Positions 58,718-64,000 of a stretch of 64,000 nt of DNA are shown here, in pieces. A program made the translations under genes and the position numbers. The DNA comes from Cephalotus follicularis. Lineage: Eukaryota > Streptophyta > Magnoliopsida > Oxalidales > Cephalotaceae. Numbering within the stretch: the stretch's first letter is position 1; each line of letters starts with the position of its first letter. The notes under the pieces are model-generated. The model did not search any database. It was not told the origin of the DNA and saw only the letters and a program-made list of their open reading frames with translations. The stretch covers positions 80,320-144,319 of the forward strand of contig BDDD01001789.1 of assembly GCA_001972305.1 (NCBI GenBank), in the 5' to 3' direction.

Positions 58718-59882
58718 CTGTAAAGTAGGGGGTTAGCCTTTGTCCTCACTCGGCTAAGCATAAGTGTAATTTGGGATCAACATAGTATACAGTGTGTCCA
58801 CAAAGGGACTAACAAGCAGTTAGTCAGTACGAACAATGTCGCCAACTCCTGGCCCCACATCGTAATCCTAACTTCGGCACCGCCTCCGGATGGCACGAAG
58901 TAGGCCATATTACAGTACAGTGAGTCACCTAGCCAACTCCTGGCTCCTAGGTCAACCCTGCCACTAGTCATCGCTGGCAATCTCCACGACACAACTAGTA
59001 CTGCGCAAACACAATCACAGCCCAAACACAGCATAGTCATAGTGCAAACACCAAAAATAGTCACAGTAACAGTACGGTTCAAGCAATTTTATAAAATAAT
59101 TTCTTGATAAAAAATATATCAGTTTACTTCAAGTCATTTAAAATTACTGGAAATCATGCATTTCCATCTCATAGAAAATACTTTAAACAGTAACAGTAAT
59201 GGGATTCACTCCCCAGTTTGTTCAAAAATATGTATTTGTTCAATATATATTTTCGTACTTAAATAATGATTTTCAAAATCACATAAGCATTTCTAAATTA
59301 TTGAAACAATTTTAGAAACTAAACGTAGTCAATAAACAGTCAAAAACAGTACATATGCAATGCAAACATATGTTCTAATGCATCTAAACTAAAATCGAGA
59401 TTGAACTACGACATTTAAGTGAATTTGGTCCAAACAGCCTTTAAAGCATCGACGTCTTTCCCTTGGGCATCGATGCTTATGTACTCTAAGCGTCGACAAT
59501 CGATCCTTAGCGTCAGCGCTTTCTGTACCTTAGGCATCGATGTCTTCTGCCATAGGCGTCGACGTCTTGACATGCATTCAGTAAAACTATCACATTTCAC
59601 AGCCCAAAGCATCGATGCTTTTACTAGAGCGTCAACGGTCTTGCGCACAGGTCGTCTTCTTCCTCATGACATTTCAACCTAGTACAAATTCAGCCCAGAT
59701 ACATGCAAAGCGACATGCAATAAAACCAGAAAACCAACATGCAATGACAGATTACACATCCAGTAAAACATGGCATCAATTCAGTGATTAAAAACAGTTC
59801 AACGGACCAAGTAATCTATGCATATACATCACTGATCAAACACCAAATATTGAACACAAAATACAATTATGGCTTCCCCTAC
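58718..59882 (-). other. putative intron in G10 LTR
   Basis: Donor GCCAGAG|GTAGGGG at 59882; acceptor CTACTTTACAG|ATTGATGCTG at 58718; GAGGACAAAGGCTAAC upstream. 1165 bp, with the motif cluster 59440-59640 inside. Confidence 0.6.
59440..59640. repeat. GCGTCGACGC motif array in G10 LTR
   Basis: Units start at about 59447, 59468, 59491, 59511, 59535, 59557, 59610 and 59630; intervals 20-24 bp apart from one gap. Confidence 0.9.
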
Positions 59883-60735
59883 CTCTGGCTTTCAGTTAGA
59901 AGCCAAAAGTCCACAACTTCTAGTACTCAATCAGTCCCTTTGAGCTCCTAGGTTTGACTTGAATGCTCCCAGGTTTGCTCCAGTACTTGTTGTTCGAGTT
60001 CCAAGCTCTCCCTTGCTCAACAATGGAGTTTTGAGCTCTCTCTCTTCAAACTTCTTCTAGTTTTATCTCTTTCTCAGTGTTTCTCTTCAGTCTCTAGTTT
60101 TTCATTCACTGTAACAGACGAGAGAGATGGGAGGAGCTGATTTTTTTGCAGTTCCCTTTTGTTTTTCTCTGCATGCTTTCATTGATTCCTTCCTCTCTCA
60201 TTCTGGTGCAACCTGGTGCAACAGGTGTCCATTTCTTCCTTCTCCATATTCATGCATGCCCAAAACCCCACTCCTATCTACCCCTTTTTTTTGCTGGCAC
60301 TTCAGGGAATCTCGATGCATGATCAACACGTCATAAAACACATGCGAAGGTACCTGAAAAGTGGCATGAAAAGCTCCCCTTGCACGTTATTCTGTCAGCA
60401 GAGAAACGTGAATGATATTCGACTCTAAGCGTCGACGTTTTGCATGCAGGTGTCAATGCTTTGGTCATTTCTTTTAATGATGTCAACGCGTTTCTTCCAT
60501 ATCGACGTGCATGTGCATGGTTTACGTGCGTATCTTTGTTGCCTAGGCGTCGACGCTTTAGCCCGAAATTTCAATACTTAAATCAAAGAACTCCTTTGAA
60601 ATTCCTTTTTCAAATTTCAACCATTGAAAAGAGAACACATCATCAAAGTCAGGAATTTTATTATTCTCATTAATTCTGTGATAAGGTTACACCAGAAATT
60701 AAATTATTACAAAGTGTGAAAATCCCTGCGTTACA

Positions 60736-60749
60736 TCCACCCCTCCTTC
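60736..60749 (-). other. G10 polypurine tract
   Basis: Minus strand GAAGGAGGGGTGGA before the LTR start, identical to that of G6. Confidence 0.9.
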
Positions 60750-62275
60750 AAGGAATTTCATCCTCGAAATTATAACAGTACTAGAACAAGTGAGGGTAAG
60801 ACTCTCGGATATCATCCTCACGTTCCCAAGTGGCCTCATCCGGTCGGCAGAACTGTCATCGAACCTTCGCCATGGAGATGGTTCGATTCCTCAATACTTG
60901 CGCCTTCCAGTCCAAGATCCGCACCGGCGACTCCTCGTAAGAAAGGCCATCACGTACTGCAACCGTATCATAATCCAAGACATGTGATTGGTATAAGATA
61001 TATCTTCTCAGCATAGACACCTGGAAGTCGTCGTGCACGTTCGACAGTGCATGAGGTAAAGCAATCTGGTAGGCTACCTCCCCAACTCTATCCAAAATCT
61101 CAAAAGGAACAATATAGCACGGAGCTAACTTTCCCTTTTTCCCAAACCTTTGCACGCCCTTCCATGGTGAAACCTTTAAGAACACATGATCACAAACACT
61201 GAAAGTCAAAGGCCTCCTCTTGACACTGTCCACATAGCTCTTAAGTCGGCTTTGAGCAACAAGCAGCTTCTCTTTGATCACCTTGACTTTCTCCAAAGTC
61301 TCCTCAACCAGATCAAATCGAAGCAACGGTCGTTCACCGACCTCATCCCAATAAACTGGTGATCTACACTTCCTCCCATAGAGAGCCTCGTATAGGGCCA
61401 TACAGATACTGGAGTGATAGCTATTGTTATATGAAAACTCTATCAGAGGAATATGGTCCTCCCAAGTACCTGCAAAGTCGATAACACAGGCTCAAAGCAT
61501 ATCCTCCAAGGTCTGGATGGTACGCTTTGACTGCCCATCGGTCTGTGGATGAAAGGCAGTGCTCAGGTTCAGCTTGGTGCCAAAAGCTGCCTGAAACCTC
61601 TTCCAAAAGTTGGAAGTGAAGATCAAATCTCTGTCACAAACAATACTCACGGGAACACCGTAAAACCTCACAATCTCCTTGACGTATAACCGAGCCAACT
61701 TGCTCACTGAATCCGTGACATGAGTGGGTAGAAAATGAGCTGACTTCATGAGTCTATCCACGATAACCCACACTGCATTGTGACGATGTCTAGTCAGTGG
61801 GAATCCTGAGACAAAATCCTTGGTTATGTGTTCCCATTTACACTCTGCTACTGGCAATGGCTGTAATAATCCTGCTGGTCTCTGGTGTTTGGTCTTGACC
61901 TGCTGACAAGTCAGACACTTCGCAACATACTTGGCAATCTCACGTTTCATACCTGACCACCAGTAATTCTTCCTCATATCCTGATACATCTTGGTCTACC
62001 ATGATGGATACTGTACCGAGACTTGTGAGCCGTATAGAGTAACTCACTCTTCAATCTGTGTTCATCTGGTAGACACACCCATCCCCGAAATCTCAGAACA
62101 CCATCGGCATGTACCCGAAAATTAGACTCCGAGTCCAGATTCTCCCGACTCTGCTGCAATTCAGGATCATGTGCTTGGGCGTTGTTTATTTCGTCAAGCA
62201 ATGATGGTTGTACTCTGATGCTAGGCACAAAAATACCCAACGACCATAGCATCACTGTAGACTGCAAAGCCAGAA
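60750..62275 (-). pseudogene. G10 integrase, with upstream pol deleted
   Basis: Frames 61989-61492 and 61401-60856 (same frame) give [61 protein letters not shown], then GKKGKLAPCYIVPFEILDRV and DEATWERED. The catalytic Glu is Lys (SKRT for SERT). A frameshift lies near 61985. Upstream, 62324-61974 has GIFVPSIRVQPSLLDE but then jumps at about 62250 to a scrap of RNase H (AVYSDA, reading CATCACTGTAGACTGC) and then to LTR sequence. Gag, protease, RT and most of RNase H are gone. Confidence 0.9.
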
Positions 62276-62900
62276 CCCCACTCCTATTTTTATGCAGTGC
62301 CCTTTCGTTTTTCTCCGCATGCATTCAATGATTCCTTCCTCTCTCTTTCTTGGGCAACTTGGTGCAACAGGTGTCCATTTCTTCCTTCTCCCAGTTCATG
62401 CATGCCCAGAACCCCACTCCTATTTACCCCTTTTTTTGCTGGTACTTCAGGGAATCTCGATGCATGATCAACACGTCATAAAATGCATGTGAAGGTGCTG
62501 AAAAGTGGCATGAAGAGCTCCCCTTGCACGTTATTCTGTCAACAGAGAAATGTGTATGATATTCGACTCTAAGCGTCGACGTTTTGCATGCAGGCGTCAA
62601 CGCTTTGGTCATTTCTTGTAATGACGCCGACGCGTTTCTTCCACGTTGACGTGCATGTGCATCGTTTATGTGCGCATCTTTTCTGCGTAGGCATCGACGC
62701 TTTCCAAATGGCGTCGTCGCTTTAGTCCAAAATTTCAATACTTATATCAAAGAACTCCTTTGAAATTACTTTTTCAAATTTCAACCATGAAAAAGAGAAA
62801 ACATCATCAAAGTCGGGAATTTCATTATTCTCATTAATTCCATGATAAGGTTACATCAGAAATTAAATTATTACAATGTGTGAAAATCCCGGGAGTTGCA
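62276..62900 (-). repeat. G10 5' LTR remnant
   Basis: Matches 60145-60735 of the 3' LTR (GCATGC...CAATGATTCCTTCCTCTC onward) and ends AAATCCCGGGAGTTGCA. Only the first ~625 bp of the LTR in element sense are left. GCGTCGACG motifs at 62570-62725. Confidence 0.85.
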
Positions 62901-63751
62901 TAACCAGTCAAACATTTGATCAATGAGGATGCACAACCTCCATCTTGTTTGGACCGTAGTAGGGAAAAAACTAGTTTGAGGATGGTAAGGCGGTGCAAGT
63001 TTATGAGTGAAATGGGATAAATGATCCCACTGACTATCCGAGATGAGATAAATAATCTCATTGTCCAGTCAACTCAAAATTTCCTTTTGGGTGGCTTCCA
63101 CATCCTCGAATTCCTTCATACTTTCATTCAAGCTTCTATCAAAGTCTACGTCAAAGTACGTTTGGTCAGGTGTGGCAAGTTTGCGAGTGAAATGGGATAA
63201 ATGATCCCATTGACTATCCGAAGTGGAATCAATTATCCCATTTTCCAGCCAGGTCAACATTTCCTTTCGGGTAGCTTCCACTTCCTCAAATTCCCCCATT
63301 CATTCACTGAAGTTTCTATCAAATTTAATGTTAAGATACGTGTCAATGGTGTCAGGAATAGAATGTATCACGTAGACTTCATCAAAGTTAGCTGGATGCT
63401 TTCCCAAACGGAAGATGTTAAAGTCCATTGACGACTTTCCAAAACTCAACTTCATAAGACAATTTCAGAAATTGATTATAGCATTACTAGTGGACAAGAA
63501 TGGTCCACCAAGGATGACTGGGAATTGATCTTTTATATTTCCAACAGGATGGGTATCTAAAACGACGAAGTCGACAGGAAAGAAAAACTCACCGCTAATT
63601 GCAAAGTCATACTAGTCGGGTGCGGCTCTCCTAAACCATGATTTTCATAAACTAATGATAGCAAAAAATTCACACTTGCTCTTAATTCGAGCAAAGAATG
63701 TTCAATTTTTGTGTTGCCAATGACACTATTGTCGGGTAGCCAGGGTCTTTG
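62901..63751 (-). pseudogene. A1 Athila-like protease/RT fragment with tandem duplication
   Basis: The protease part shows GNTKIEHSLLELRASVNFLL and SVY-like ENHGLGEPHPTSMTLQLA, then, after a deletion and frame change, VGNIKDQFPVILGGPFLSTS. In Athila the active-site block is of the LLDLGASVN kind, so the catalytic Asp-x-Gly is ruined here (ELR). Downstream (63299-62950) a segment with ATRKEMLTWLENGIIDSTSD and SQWDHLSHFTRKLATP is repeated as ATQKEILS...LISDSQWDHLSHFTHKLAPP, about 165-180 bp per unit. It is cut by G10's LTR at 62900 and by G11 at 63752. Confidence 0.75.
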
Positions 63752-64000
63752 TGTATCACCCCCCAACAGATTGGGAGTGCTTACAGGACAAAATCCGAAT
63801 CTTATCAAAACATGAACTTAACCAAATCTTATCAAAACATATGCTTATCTTTATTCAAAATACGTGGTGGTTTCAAAACAAAATAACATAATGACATAAT
63901 CCGAGCATCAAAACATAAGATTCAAAAATCCATATATTGTTCCCAAAATACTGCTCTACACATGACGATCAAACAACTGAAATAAAATAGGACCAATCTC
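63752..64000 (-). repeat. G11 gypsy-type LTR end (runs off the window)
   Basis: TGTATCACCCCCCAACAG starts abruptly inside A1 and continues in an AT-rich LTR style. Only 249 bp are visible. Confidence 0.55.

Larger units (their letters stand above)
58389..60735 (-). repeat. G10 3' LTR (distal end cut by G9)
   Basis: Sense start at 60735 (TGTAACGCAGGG on the minus strand). It lacks the TGTCACACCCC end, since G9 abuts at 58389. GCGTCGACGC-type clusters at 59440-59640 and 60425-60560. Putative intron 59882-58718. Confidence 0.85.

Noticed and set aside
60127..60428. Overlapping 70-codon ORFs in the G10 LTR
   Set aside because: LTR leader; the frame is not kept in the second LTR copy at 62292-62492.

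Overview
This window reads as a heterochromatic, gene-free stretch of a large flowering-plant genome. I found no convincing host gene. Nearly all of it is LTR retrotransposons, fragments of them, and LTRs nested in one another. The plant call rests on initiator-Met-tRNA primer binding sites (TGGTATCAGAGC), plant-type copia (Sirevirus-like and a second lineage) and gypsy lineages (Tekay/Del-like chromoviruses, Tat, Athila). The species cannot be named from the sequence. For reference I name the elements C1-C5 (copia), G1-G11 (gypsy, mostly Tekay-like), T1 (Tat) and A1 (Athila).

Layout: 1-5957 is C1, a minus-strand Sirevirus-like copia element with an env-like ORF and a gag fused in frame to RT by a deletion. 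It sits in the RT of C2, a plus-strand copia element (5958-6121, 15362-17007, probably 25330-26540). C2 was further split by G1 (6122-15361, minus strand, one LTR internally inverted) and by the solo LTR G2 (17008-18647 plus 24616-25329). G2 in turn was split by G3 (18648-24610, minus strand, TSD TGCTC). From 26541 come a plus-strand gypsy gag-PR-RT fragment (G4), a gypsy LTR (G5), a Tat pol fragment (T1) with an antisense ORF behind it, an antisense copia LTR (C3) and further decayed antisense coding sequence to about 35960. The copia LTR C4 begins at 36020 and holds G6 (36486-45735, TSD GGTAC), the best-preserved element. C4's PBS at 46933 is followed by a leader that holds the solo copia LTR C5 (46999-48629, TSD GGGTG). 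From 49373 the window holds a gypsy-type LTR (G7), an Athila-type repeat, two tail-to-tail inverted gypsy LTRs (G8/G9, 52895-58388), the internally deleted G10 (58389-62900), an Athila pol fragment with a tandem duplication (A1) and the start of another gypsy LTR (G11, 63752 to the end).

The most interesting signals are in the LTRs, not the ORFs. (1) Every sufficiently complete Tekay-like LTR here carries what looks like a 1.2-1.6 kb intron (1.9 kb in G5): a donor AG|GTAGGGG or similar, and an acceptor with a CTAAC/CTAAT branch-point-like block and ACAG|ATTGA. (2) The same LTRs carry two clusters of a short near-palindrome centred on GTCGAC, one about 140-310 bp from the LTR start and one inside the putative intron. 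Units are spaced about 21 bp apart, or two helical turns. (3) The motif is CAGTCGACTG/CAGTCGGCTG in some families and AAGCGTCGACGCTT in others, yet the cluster positions are the same. Each motif is also found in unrelated copia LTRs. One LTR (G8) is a chimera with both motif types next to each other.

All coding sequence belongs to dead or dying elements. Gag builds the particle, protease cuts the polyprotein, RT/RNase H copies RNA primed by tRNA-iMet at the PBS and from the PPT, and integrase inserts the copy with 5-bp target duplications, three of which are readable here. G6 is nearly open in one frame, with a few stops; the others have lost domains, frames or catalytic residues.
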